A stretch of 16,935 nt of DNA from Actinomycetota bacterium (lineage in GTDB: Bacteria; Actinomycetota; Thermoleophilia; Solirubrobacterales; Solirubrobacteraceae): NCBI GenBank assembly GCA_005883255.1, contig VAXS01000009.1, positions 1 through 16,935 on the forward strand, written 5' to 3'. Both the position numbers and the translations under genes were made by a program. The notes below the pieces were generated by a model. The model ran no database searches. It was not told the DNA's origin and was given only the letters and a program-made list of their open reading frames with translations. This document shows positions 1 through 6,446 of the stretch, in pieces. Each line of letters starts with the position of its first letter. Positions within the stretch are counted from its first letter, which is position 1.

Positions 1-207
1 CCTCGGCCGGCGAGCGCCTGCCGCGAGCTGGCCGCGCACGCCGGGCTCCTGCGACCCCCGTCCGGGGCCTGCCCGTTGCTGCTGCGCCGCGGCGCCCCGC
101 AGTCGCTGGTGCGAGGCCGGGTGGGCACGCGCCGCGTCGACCGGCTGGTGCGCCCCGGCTGCGACGCCGCCTGGACCGCGCTGCCGGTGCTCCTGACCGG
201 CCGCTAG
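1..207 (+). CDS. 3' end of an unidentified protein (partial)
   Basis: Frame 1 is open from the window edge to a TAG at 205-207, giving the last 68 residues of a protein that begins outside the window. Codons are strongly GC3-biased like the genuine genes. The segment is rich in Arg, Leu and Ala and has three cysteines (segment residues 7, 24 and 54). I recognise no motif and assign no function. Its stop codon overlaps the stop codon of the convergent P450 gene: the two TAGs share the palindrome CTAG at 204-207, which supports this reading as a real gene end. It could be the tail of an enzyme or of a secreted protein; the sequence does not decide. Confidence 0.5.
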   Translation, partial: PRPASACRELAAHAGLLRPPSGACPLLLRRGAPQSLVRGRVGTRRVDRLVRPGCDAAWTALPVLLTGR

Positions 208-1541
208 ACCGCGGCCGGCTCGCCGCGCCGGCGGGGCGCGCGGGACTCCAGCACCGCCTGGGCGCCCCGCCCGGGCGCGAACACGATCGCGCGGCGGCGC
301 ATGCCCTCGGGCCGCGGGTCGGGCGCGCGCAGGTCGGCGCGGCGCAGGAGCGTGCGCAGCACCACCTCGAGCTCGAAGCTGGCGAACGTTCCGCCCAGGC
401 AGCGCCGGCGCCCGCCGCCGAACGGAAGCCACTCGTAGGTGCCGGGCGTGCGTCCCAACCAGCGCTCGGGCCGGAAGGCCTCGGGCTCGGGGTAGAGATC
501 CGGGCGGCGGTGCACCAGCCAGATGCAGGGCGCGACCATCACGCCCGCCGGCAGCCGGCCCACGCCGGGAAGCTCCCATGGCCCGGCCAGCATCCGCGCC
601 ACCAGCGGGAGCGGCGGGTGCAGCCGCAGCGTCTCCAGCGTCACCGCCTCCAGGTAGGCGCCGTCGGAGTCCTGGTCGCGGCACTCGGCGGTCAGCCGCT
701 CCAGAGCCTCCGGGTGGCGCAGCAGCCGCTCGAAGGCCCAGGCCAGCGCCGTGGCCGTCGTCTCGTGGCCGGCCAGCAGGAGCGTCACCAGTTCGTCGCG
801 CAGCTCGCGGTCGCTCAGCCCCCGCCCGTCCTCGTCGCGGGCGCCCAGCAGCAGCGAGAGGATGTCGTCGCGCTCGGCCAGGTCGGCGGCCCGGCGCCGG
901 CGGGCGATCTCGTCGTAGATGACCGCGTCGACCCGGTCGCGCACGCCCAGGAAGCGCCGCCAGGGGCTGGCGGGCCCCAGGTCCCGGCGCAGCCAGGGCA
1001 GCATCACCACCCGGCGCGTGGACATGGCCACCAGCGCCCGCAGCGCCTCGCGCACGGCGGCCAGGCGCGCCGGCTCCTCCACCCCGAAGACCACGCGCGC
1101 GATCACGTCCAGGGTGATCGCCTGCATGCGCTCCTGCAGCCGGAACGGGCTGTGCCGGGGCCAGCCGTCCAGGGCCTCGTCCGCGATGGCGGCGATCAGC
1201 TCCTCGTAGGTGGACAGGCGCTCGCCGTGGAAGGAGGGCAGCATCAGGCGCCGGGCCCGCAGGTGCTCGTCGGCGTCGAGCAGGAGGACGGAGCTGGGCC
1301 CCATCACCGGCTCCAGCGACGCGTTGGCGGCGCCCGCGCGCAGCAGGTCGGCATCGGCGGTGAAGATCGGCCGCAGCAGCGCCGGGTCGGAGACGAAGAC
1401 CAGCGTCCCCACCGCCGCCAGCCGCACCGTGAACACGTCGCCGTAGCGGGCCCGGGCGCGCTCCATGAAGCGCTCGGGCCGCGCGATCCACGCCAGGGTC
1501 TGGCCCACCGGCGGGATGCGGGGCCCGGGCGGGAGCGGCAT
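204..1541 (-). CDS. Cytochrome P450 monooxygenase
   Basis: A 445-residue P450 of normal bacterial length. The heme-binding loop FGGGRRRCLGG has the axial thiolate Cys381. The I-helix oxygen-activation motif AGHETT is at 257-262 and the K-helix ExxR is E303-x-x-R306. The N-terminal MPLPPGPRIPPVG is the proline-rich segment typical of soluble P450s; no membrane anchor is visible. The reading frame stays open upstream, but the start is set by ATG 1541-1539, which overlaps the pspAB stop (TGATG), so the two are probably translationally coupled. No ferredoxin or reductase gene is nearby, so its electron donor must lie elsewhere. It is the last gene of the htpX-pspAB run. The substrate cannot be predicted. 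The family is certain; the physiological role is unknown. Confidence 0.95.
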   Translation of the reverse strand: MPLPPGPRIPPVGQTLAWIARPERFMERARARYGDVFTVRLAAVGTLVFVSDPALLRPIFTADADLLRAGAANASLEPVMGPSSVLLLDADEHLRARRLMLPSFHGERLSTYEELIAAIADEALDGWPRHSPFRLQERMQAITLDVIARVVFGVEEPARLAAVREALRALVAMSTRRVVMLPWLRRDLGPASPWRRFLGVRDRVDAVIYDEIARRRRAADLAERDDILSLLLGARDEDGRGLSDRELRDELVTLLLAGHETTATALAWAFERLLRHPEALERLTAECRDQDSDGAYLEAVTLETLRLHPPLPLVARMLAGPWELPGVGRLPAGVMVAPCIWLVHRRPDLYPEPEAFRPERWLGRTPGTYEWLPFGGGRRRCLGGTFASFELEVVLRTLLRRADLRAPDPRPEGMRRRAIVFAPGRGAQAVLESRAPRRRGEPAAV

Positions 1542-2113
1542 CAGATCGGAATGTCCCAGAGCGGGAACCAGCGCTCGAGCTCGGGCTCGACCGGCAGCTC
1601 CTCGCCCAGCTGCGCCTTGAGCTTGAGCTCGCGCTCGTTGTCGCGCTGCTGCTCGCCGGCGGCGGGCACGAACGGATAGAAGCGCCCGCGCTTGTAGTTG
1701 TAGATCCAGTACACCTTGCCGCCGGTGCGATCGCGGAAGGGGAACACGGCGCACAGGATGCGATCGCCGTAGCCCCCGGTCTCCAGCGCCCCGCCCACCG
1801 CGTTGAGCCCCACCACCAGGTCCTCGAGGTCGGGGTCGCGCAGGATCATCCACCGGTAGCCGAACGAGTCGTCGCTGGTGTCGATCTTCGTGCCCGACTC
1901 GCTGGAGGTGGCCGACACCACCTCCTGCATGTCGGTTGCGATCTGGTTGAAGTCGGCGGTGTCCAGCGCCTGGAAGACGATCCCGGCCGCGCCGTCCGTC
2001 TTCAGGCCCAGCTCGGTGTCCAGCGTGACGTAGGCGGTGGTCATCGCGAACAGCCGGTCGGGGGCCGGCGCCTTGAGGTCGCGCCGGCCGCGAAGGACGT
2101 CGAGCAGGCCCAT
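1541..2113 (-). CDS. pspAB: PspA-associated protein PspAB
   Basis: This 190-residue protein begins MGLLDVLRGRRDLKAPAPDR, has a central alpha/beta region and ends in a WFPLWDIPI-type C-terminus. From my knowledge of the family this is PspAB, a protein commonly encoded beside htpX in actinobacteria and linked to PspA-type membrane-stress responses; its biochemical activity is not established. The sequence shows no signal peptide or membrane segment, so it is predicted to be cytoplasmic or peripheral. It follows htpX by 10 nt and its TGA overlaps the P450 ATG by one base. No pspA gene is in this window, so the partner would be elsewhere. The assignment rests on sequence resemblance plus htpX adjacency, which agree. 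Confidence 0.8.
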   Translation of the reverse strand: MGLLDVLRGRRDLKAPAPDRLFAMTTAYVTLDTELGLKTDGAAGIVFQALDTADFNQIATDMQEVVSATSSESGTKIDTSDDSFGYRWMILRDPDLEDLVVGLNAVGGALETGGYGDRILCAVFPFRDRTGGKVYWIYNYKRGRFYPFVPAAGEQQRDNERELKLKAQLGEELPVEPELERWFPLWDIPI

Positions 2114-2123
2114 CGCCGCCGGC

Positions 2124-3044
2124 TCAGGCGGTGCCCTGGAGCTGGGCCTCGAGCCGCTGCAGGGCGGCCAGGCGCTTCTCCAGCGGCGGGTGCGTCGAGA
2201 ACAGGTTGGTGAACGACTGCTTGACGGTCGGCGGGAAGATGTAGAAGGCCTTGAGCTCCGAGGGCGCCGCGCGCAGGTCCCGCTGCGGGATGCGCTCCAT
2301 CGTCCCGGCGATCTTCATGAGCGCCGAGGCCAGCGCGCTGGGCCGCCCGGTGATGATCCCCGAGCCGCGGTCGGCCGCGAACTCGCGGTAACGCGAGAGG
2401 GCCTGCAGCAGGATGAAGGAGACGATGTACACGGCCACCGAGATCAGGACCAGGGCGATGCCGCTGACGTTGTCGTCGCCGCCGTCGCCGTCCCCCCCGA
2501 AGCCGCCGCCGAAGAAGAATCCAAACTGCACGATGTAGGCGGCGATCGTGGCGAAGAAGGAGGCGATCGTCATCACCATGACGTCGCGGTTCTGGACGTG
2601 GGTGAGCTCGTGGGCCAGCACGCCCTCGAGCTCGGCGGGGCTGAGGAGGTCCATGATCCCGGTGGTGGCGCACACCGTGGCGTTCTTGGGCGAGCGCCCC
2701 AGCGCGAAGGCGTTGGGCATCGAGGTCTGGGCCACGGCCACGCGCGGCTTGGGCAGGTCGGCCTGGACGCACAGGCGCTCGATCGTCGCGTGCAGCTGGG
2801 GCGCCTCCTGGGGCGAGACCTCGTGCGCGCCCATCGCGTGCAGCGCCAGCTTGTCCGAGACGAACAGCTGGAGCAGGAGCAGGCCGCCGGCGATGACCCC
2901 CACGACGATGGCGCCCACTCCAGCGGCGAGCAGGGCCGCCACCAGCGCGGCGTAGACGACGCCGAGGAGGAACAGCGTGAGCGTCATCCGGATCTGGAGT
3001 CCGGGGTCGCGACCGATCTTGCGCCTGCGAGCCATGGCCATCAT
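2124..3044 (-). CDS. htpX: HtpX-type membrane zinc metalloprotease (M48)
   Basis: A 306-residue integral membrane protease. HELTH (145-149) is the HExxH zinc site with catalytic Glu146, and Glu221 in YREFAADR is the expected third ligand. Hydrophobic segments lie at about 20-42, 43-62, 157-177 and 195-215. A Gly/Phe/Asp-rich loop (about 175-193) sits between the last two. Known HtpX proteins degrade misfolded or damaged membrane proteins in envelope quality control. The N-terminus offers three Met codons (MMAM). The third, at 3035-3033, is 7 nt downstream of a possible -10 (GAGAAT), so the mature start may be MARRRKIGRD. The gene lies 30 nt after a small helical-protein gene and 10 nt before pspAB, and these genes are probably co-transcribed. 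Confidence 0.95.
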   Translation of the reverse strand: MMAMARRRKIGRDPGLQIRMTLTLFLLGVVYAALVAALLAAGVGAIVVGVIAGGLLLLQLFVSDKLALHAMGAHEVSPQEAPQLHATIERLCVQADLPKPRVAVAQTSMPNAFALGRSPKNATVCATTGIMDLLSPAELEGVLAHELTHVQNRDVMVMTIASFFATIAAYIVQFGFFFGGGFGGDGDGGDDNVSGIALVLISVAVYIVSFILLQALSRYREFAADRGSGIITGRPSALASALMKIAGTMERIPQRDLRAAPSELKAFYIFPPTVKQSFTNLFSTHPPLEKRLAALQRLEAQLQGTA

Positions 3045-3048
3045 TCTC
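3043..3048 (-). promoter_or_regulatory. Possible -10 element for htpX
   Basis: Reading the minus strand, GAGAAT lies directly before MMAM and 7 nt before the third Met codon. This matches the spacing of the other leaderless candidates in the window but only four of six TATAAT positions. No -35 is visible. If used, htpX would have its own leaderless promoter inside the run. Confidence 0.25.
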
Positions 3049-3074
3049 GCAAACGGGGGAGGCCGGCTGGTCCG

Positions 3075-3386
3075 CTAGCCCTCCCCGAACACGTCCTCCA
3101 GGACGCCCTCCATGCCGTCGATCGCGAAGGCGGTGCGCAGGTGGCGCTCGACCTCCTCGCGGTTGCGGCCGGTGTCGGCCAGCTCGATCGCCACCAGCCG
3201 GGCGGCGTCGAGGTCGGCGCCGGCTCCGTCGCCCGCCACCACGTCCGTCCGGGCCAGCGCGTCCTCCAGCGCGGCCGCCTCGCGGCGGGCGGCCTCCGCG
3301 CCCAGGACGAGCGCCCGGGCCGCCTCGTGCACCCGCCCGGCGGCGCGGGCGAGCGGGTCGGCGGGGCCCGGCGACGGCGCGCTCAC
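3075..3386 (-). CDS. Small Ala-rich helical protein heading the htpX run
   Basis: A 103-residue acidic, alanine-rich protein. Residues about 10-47 read as one long amphipathic helix and 58-100 as two more, ending DGMEGVLEDVFGEG. There is no signal peptide, cysteine cluster or membrane segment, and I do not recognise the family. The frame is open far upstream through the divergent M23 gene, but that part is a shadow. GTG 3386-3384 is chosen because TATCCT ends 6 nt upstream, fitting the leaderless pattern of neighbouring genes. Its stop is 30 nt before htpX, so it probably leads the htpX-pspAB-P450 transcript. A role with that membrane-stress set is guilt by association only. Confidence 0.65.
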   Translation of the reverse strand: MSAPSPGPADPLARAAGRVHEAARALVLGAEAARREAAALEDALARTDVVAGDGAGADLDAARLVAIELADTGRNREEVERHLRTAFAIDGMEGVLEDVFGEG

Positions 3387-3392
3387 GCCCCG

Positions 3393-3398
3393 AGGATA
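3393..3398 (-). promoter_or_regulatory. -10 element (TATCCT) of a leaderless promoter
   Basis: On the minus strand TATCCT is followed by 6 nt and then GTG 3386, so transcription would begin at or next to the start codon. It is the likely promoter of the small-protein/htpX/pspAB/P450 run. No clear -35 was found. Confidence 0.5.
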
Positions 3399-3447
3399 GC
3401 CGCCGGCCGCACCACCCGCCACGCGTCCTGCTACGGTCCCGCGCGCC

Positions 3448-3475
3448 AAAATTCCTGCAAACCGCCAGGAAAGTT
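3448..3475. repeat. Imperfect inverted repeat in a divergent promoter region
   Basis: The perfect half-sites TTCCTG (3452-3457) and CAGGAA (3466-3471) flank 8 nt. Extending outward gives a 10-nt arm with 8 of 10 matches (3448-3457 with 3466-3475). It lies between the divergent small-protein and M23 peptidase genes, just upstream of the M23 gene's -10 at 3488. It could be an operator for one or both promoters. The regulator is unknown. Confidence 0.35.
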
Positions 3476-3487
3476 GGGGGACCCAGC

Positions 3488-3493
3488 TACAGT
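3488..3493 (+). promoter_or_regulatory. -10 element (TACAGT) of a leaderless promoter
   Basis: TACAGT is followed by 10 nt and ATG 3504 of the M23 peptidase gene. There is no Shine-Dalgarno sequence between them, which fits a leaderless or nearly leaderless mRNA. Confidence 0.5.
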
Positions 3494-3503
3494 GCCGCAC
3501 CGC

Positions 3504-4649
3504 ATGCGTCGCCGTGTAGCGCTCTTCGTCGCGCTCGCGATCGGGCCCCTGCTGCTGTGGGGGCTGCTGCCGCTGGCCTCCAGCGGGAGCAAGCTGGGCC
3601 GGATCGCGACCCGCATCCACCACAAGCAGCAGAAGGTCGACCGCCTGAAGTCCAAGGAGGGCGTCCTCAGCACCGACATCGCGCAGGCGACCTCGCGGAT
3701 CGTCACGCTCCAGCGCCGCCAGGACGTCCTCCAGGCCGACCTGGACCGCAAGCAGGCCGAGCTGCAGCGGATCCAGGAGGACCTGCGGCGCACCCGGGCC
3801 CGCCTGGCCCGGCTCCGCGCCCGCCTGGCCCTCTCCCGCACGGTCCTGGCCCGGCGGCTGGTGCAGATCTACCAGGCCCAGCCGCCCGACATCGTGACCG
3901 TGCTCCTGAGCTCCAAGGGCTTCGCCGACCTGCTGGAGCGCAGCGAGTTCATGCACCGCATCAACGACCAGGACAAGCGGATCGTCACGGCCGTCCGCGA
4001 CGCCCGGGACGCGACCAGGCGCGCCGTCGACCACCTGGCCGGGCTCGAGGAGCGCCAGCAGCGGCTCACCCAGCAGGTGCTGGTCCAGCGCAACCAGGTG
4101 GCCGGCGTCAAGCTCCGGCTGGCCGGCGCCCGCGCCCAGAAGGCGCGGGTCCTGCGCTCGGTGCGCGGCGAGCGCCAGGAGGCACAGGAGGACCTGGCCG
4201 CGCTGCAGCGCGAGCAGTCCCGCATCCAGGGCGTCCTCACCAACGGCTCGAACTCGGGCGGCCCCGTCCGCCAGGGCAGCGGCCGCCTCGTCTGGCCGGT
4301 CAACGGGCCGATCACCTCCCCGTTCTGCGAGCGCCGCGCCTGGGAGGCCTGCCATCCCGGGATCGACATCGGCGTGTCCTCGGGGACCCCGATCCACGCA
4401 GCCGCCGCGGGGGTGGTGGCCCTTGCCGGGCCCGCCGGTGGCTACGGGAACTACACCTGCATCAACCACGGCGGCGGCCTCTCGACCTGCTACGCCCACC
4501 AGTCGTCGATCCAGGTGAGCGTGGGCCAGCACGTCAGCCAGGGCCAGGTCATCGGGCTCACGGGCTGCACCGGGCTGTGCTTCGGTCCGCACCTGCACTT
4601 CGAGGTGCGGATCAACGGCGGGGTGGTCAACCCCATGAACTACCTCTGA
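3504..4649 (+). CDS. Exported M23 peptidase with coiled-coil domain (EnvC/LytM-like)
   Basis: This 381-residue protein starts with a basic N-terminus and a hydrophobic segment (5-25), acting as signal peptide or anchor. Residues about 30-245 form two long Arg/Gln-rich coiled-coil arms, as in EnvC-type and other M23 regulators. The C-terminal LytM domain (about 258-381) has HPGID (His284, Asp288), YAH (His332) and HLHFE (His363, His365), the full zinc and catalytic set, so it should be an active endopeptidase cutting peptidoglycan cross-links. Six cysteines (275, 283, 319, 329, 355, 359) lie only in this domain and could form three disulfides. ATG 3504 is preferred because it begins the signal sequence and has TACAGT 10 nt upstream. 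It is followed by lgt, an envelope context. Confidence 0.9.
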   Translation: MRRRVALFVALAIGPLLLWGLLPLASSGSKLGRIATRIHHKQQKVDRLKSKEGVLSTDIAQATSRIVTLQRRQDVLQADLDRKQAELQRIQEDLRRTRARLARLRARLALSRTVLARRLVQIYQAQPPDIVTVLLSSKGFADLLERSEFMHRINDQDKRIVTAVRDARDATRRAVDHLAGLEERQQRLTQQVLVQRNQVAGVKLRLAGARAQKARVLRSVRGERQEAQEDLAALQREQSRIQGVLTNGSNSGGPVRQGSGRLVWPVNGPITSPFCERRAWEACHPGIDIGVSSGTPIHAAAAGVVALAGPAGGYGNYTCINHGGGLSTCYAHQSSIQVSVGQHVSQGQVIGLTGCTGLCFGPHLHFEVRINGGVVNPMNYL

Positions 4650-4671
4650 CGCTGCCCCCGCGGCCCTGAGC

Positions 4672-4677
4672 TAGCCT
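4672..4677 (+). promoter_or_regulatory. -10 element (TAGCCT) of a leaderless promoter
   Basis: TAGCCT is followed by 7 nt and GTG 4685 of lgt. It sits in the 35-nt gap after the M23 gene, so lgt may have its own promoter. Confidence 0.5.
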
Positions 4678-4684
4678 GCCCGGC

Positions 4685-5452
4685 GTGCAGCCGGAGGTCC
4701 ACGTCCTCGGGATCTCGCTCAAGACGTTCGGGATCGCCTTCGCCCTGGCGTTCGTCGCCATCGGGCTCCTGATCGCGCGCCGCCTGCGCGAGCTGGGCAA
4801 GCCCACGGAGTGGGCCTACGAGATGACCCTGGCCAGCCTGGTGGGCGGGCTGGTGGGATCGCGGCTGTACTTCATCGTCCAGAACTACGACAGCGTCAAG
4901 CACGACCTGCTGGGCAACCTGTTCAGCGGCTCGGGCCTGGTCTGGTACGGGGGCCTGCTGGGCGGCGCGATCGCCGTGGTGGCCTGGGCGCGCTGGCGCG
5001 GGCTGTTGAACCTCGGGCTGCTCGACCTGGCCGCCACGCCGCTGGCCCTGGGCTACGCGATCGGCCGCGTCGGCTGCCAGGTCTCGGGCGACGGCGACTA
5101 CGGCAAGGTCTGGCACGGGCCCTGGGCCATGGCCTACCCGCACGGCACCGTGCCCACCACCCACACCGTCCACCCCACGCCGATCTACGAGACGGTGGCG
5201 ATGGGCCTGGTGGCGATCGTGCTCTGGCGGCTGCGCGACCGGCTGCGCCCCGGGCTCCTGTTCGCTCTCTACCTCGTGCTCTCCGGCACCGAGCGGCTCC
5301 TGGTCGAGTTCATCCGCCGCAACCACCACGTCGTGGACGGCCTGACCGCGCCGCAGCTGGAGAGCATCGCGCTGATGGCGATCGGCGGGGCCTGGCTGGC
5401 GGTGGCGGCCACGCGGGGCGGGTGGGGCGCCCGGCTCGCGCCCGCCAGCTAG
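4685..5452 (+). CDS. lgt: Prolipoprotein diacylglyceryl transferase
   Basis: A 255-residue polytopic membrane enzyme that transfers diacylglycerol from phosphatidylglycerol to the lipobox cysteine of prolipoproteins. Diagnostic segments are GLVWYGGLLGG (84-94), the Lgt signature around GYAIGRVGCQVSGDGDYG with Arg128, HPTPIYE (163-169), and the C-terminal ERLLVEFIRR (203-212). Hydrophobic segments are near 14-31, 47-64, 84-101, 113-128, 172-181, 189-200 and 226-242. The position that is the functionally important His103 in E. coli Lgt appears to be Tyr88 here; I believe Tyr occurs in other divergent Lgts, so I read this as variation and not loss. GTG 4685 is supported by TAGCCT 7 nt upstream. 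A likely substrate is the lipoprotein at 14415-14978. Confidence 0.88.
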   Translation: MQPEVHVLGISLKTFGIAFALAFVAIGLLIARRLRELGKPTEWAYEMTLASLVGGLVGSRLYFIVQNYDSVKHDLLGNLFSGSGLVWYGGLLGGAIAVVAWARWRGLLNLGLLDLAATPLALGYAIGRVGCQVSGDGDYGKVWHGPWAMAYPHGTVPTTHTVHPTPIYETVAMGLVAIVLWRLRDRLRPGLLFALYLVLSGTERLLVEFIRRNHHVVDGLTAPQLESIALMAIGGAWLAVAATRGGWGARLAPAS

Positions 5453-5490
5453 CCCGCACGGGCCGCGCCGAGCCTCCGCCGGACGTTCGC

Positions 5491-5496
5491 TAGCTT
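5491..5496 (+). promoter_or_regulatory. -10 element (TAGCTT) of a leaderless promoter
   Basis: TAGCTT is followed by 9 nt and ATG 5506 of the polysaccharide deacetylase gene, with no ribosome-binding site between. Confidence 0.5.
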
Positions 5497-5505
5497 GACT
5501 CTCCG

Positions 5506-6354
5506 ATGGACCGCCGCCGGGCCATCGTCGTCGGCCTGCTCGCCCTCGCCGCCCTGGCGGGAGTGGGATTCGCCGTGCACGAATCCCGGGATCATGGCGC
5601 CCGCGCCGCGCCCCAGCGCGCGGGGGTGGCCGCCGTCCACCGGGCCTCGGCGAGCGCGCTCGCCCGCCGGGTGGCCCGCGCCGACGCCCGGGTGGTGGCC
5701 GCGGCGCTGCGGCACGTCTCGGTGGTGCGCCAGGGGACGCGCCACCGCCGGGAGATCGCGCTCACGTTCGACGACGGGCCCAGCGCCTACACCCACCAGG
5801 TGGTGAGCATGCTCCGGCGCCTGCGCGTGCCCGGCACGTTCTTCACGGTGGGGATTCACCTCGACCGCTATCCGGCCGCGATCGCCGGCGAGCTCCACGC
5901 CGGTTTTCCCGTCGAGGACCACACGGTGAACCATCCCGCCCTCGCCCCCATGCCGGCGGCCGGCCAGCGGCGCGAGATCCGCGGCGACGCCCGGCGCCTG
6001 ACCGGGCTGGGCGCGCCCTGGCCGCGGCTGTTCCGGCCGCCCTACGGCTCCTACGACCGCACCACGGTGGCCATCACCCGCAGCCTGGGCATGCTGGTCG
6101 TCCTCTGGACGGTCGACACCGAGGACTACCTGCGCCCCGGGCGCAAGAAGATCGTGGCCAAGGCGGTGGCCGGTGCCCGCCCCGGAGCCATCATCCTGAT
6201 GCACGACGGGGGCGGCGATCGTTCGCAGACGGTCGCCGCGCTGCCCGCGATCGTCCGCCGCCTGCGCCAGCGCGGTTACCGCCTGGTGACAGTCCCCCAG
6301 CTGCTGCGCGCGCGCGGGATGTCACTCGGTAGGGGCTGGATGTTCGGCGCCTGA
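5506..6354 (+). CDS. NodB-type polysaccharide deacetylase (CE4)
   Basis: A 282-residue protein with an N-terminal signal or anchor (6-24), a short Ala/Arg-rich linker and a complete NodB domain. Motif 1 is TFDDGP (87-92, catalytic Asp89 and metal ligand Asp90). Motif 2 is DHTVNHP with His139 and His143. Motif 3 is RPPYGSYD (177-184), motif 4 lies around WTVDTEDY (201-208), and motif 5 is LMHDGGG with His233. All expected catalytic and metal residues are present, so it should remove N-acetyl groups from an extracytoplasmic polysaccharide, either peptidoglycan or a surface glycan; the exact substrate cannot be read. It lies 53 nt after lgt, with its own -10 candidate. Confidence 0.92.
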   Translation: MDRRRAIVVGLLALAALAGVGFAVHESRDHGARAAPQRAGVAAVHRASASALARRVARADARVVAAALRHVSVVRQGTRHRREIALTFDDGPSAYTHQVVSMLRRLRVPGTFFTVGIHLDRYPAAIAGELHAGFPVEDHTVNHPALAPMPAAGQRREIRGDARRLTGLGAPWPRLFRPPYGSYDRTTVAITRSLGMLVVLWTVDTEDYLRPGRKKIVAKAVAGARPGAIILMHDGGGDRSQTVAALPAIVRRLRQRGYRLVTVPQLLRARGMSLGRGWMFGA

Positions 6355-6383
6355 CGCTCTACCCTCCGGGGCGGCGTACCCCC

Positions 6384-6411
6384 TAAAGCCGGCGCCCCCA
6401 CGAACCGATAG
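6384..6411 (+). promoter_or_regulatory. Sigma-28 (FliA/WhiG)-like promoter
   Basis: TAAAG at 6384-6388 and ACCGATAG at 6404-6411 match the known FliA/WhiG consensus (TAAA, about 15-16 nt, GCCGATAA): 4 of 4 in the -35 core, 6 of 8 in the -10, with 16 nt between. Transcription would start near 6418, about 29 nt before the ATG of the Gly/Pro-rich protein. This differs from the TAnnnT promoters of neighbouring genes. Confidence 0.5.
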
Positions 6412-6416
6412 AGGTC

Positions 6417-6441
6417 GTAGGGGCGTGCTCGGCTCCCCTAC
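6417..6441 (+). other. Perfect 7-bp hairpin at the predicted mRNA 5' end
   Basis: GTAGGGG (6417-6423) and CCCCTAC (6435-6441) are exact inverted repeats around an 11-nt loop. The stem ends 5 nt before ATG 6447 and begins at the start site predicted from the sigma-28-like promoter. It could be a 5' stabilising hairpin, a translational control element or a DNA-level operator. Confidence 0.45.
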
Positions 6442-6446
6442 CCCGG

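Noticed and set aside
2037..3503. Long plus-strand reading frame running through the htpX region into the M23 peptidase gene
   Set aside because: The upstream part is the GC-driven shadow of htpX and its neighbours on the other strand; the signal peptide and -10 place the real start at 3504.
3421..3503. GCAAACC...GGAAA...GGGGGACCCAGCTACAG resembles the first half of a c-di-GMP-I (GEMM) riboswitch
   Set aside because: The P1b stem does not pair well, the tetraloop/receptor half would lie inside the M23 coding region, and TACAGT is better explained as a -10. A covariance-model search (Rfam GEMM and ydaO) would settle it.
6368..6398. GGGGCG/CGCCCC hairpin as terminator of the deacetylase gene
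   Set aside because: There is only a 6-bp stem, a 19-nt loop and no T-tract, and it overlaps the sigma-28-like -35 box.
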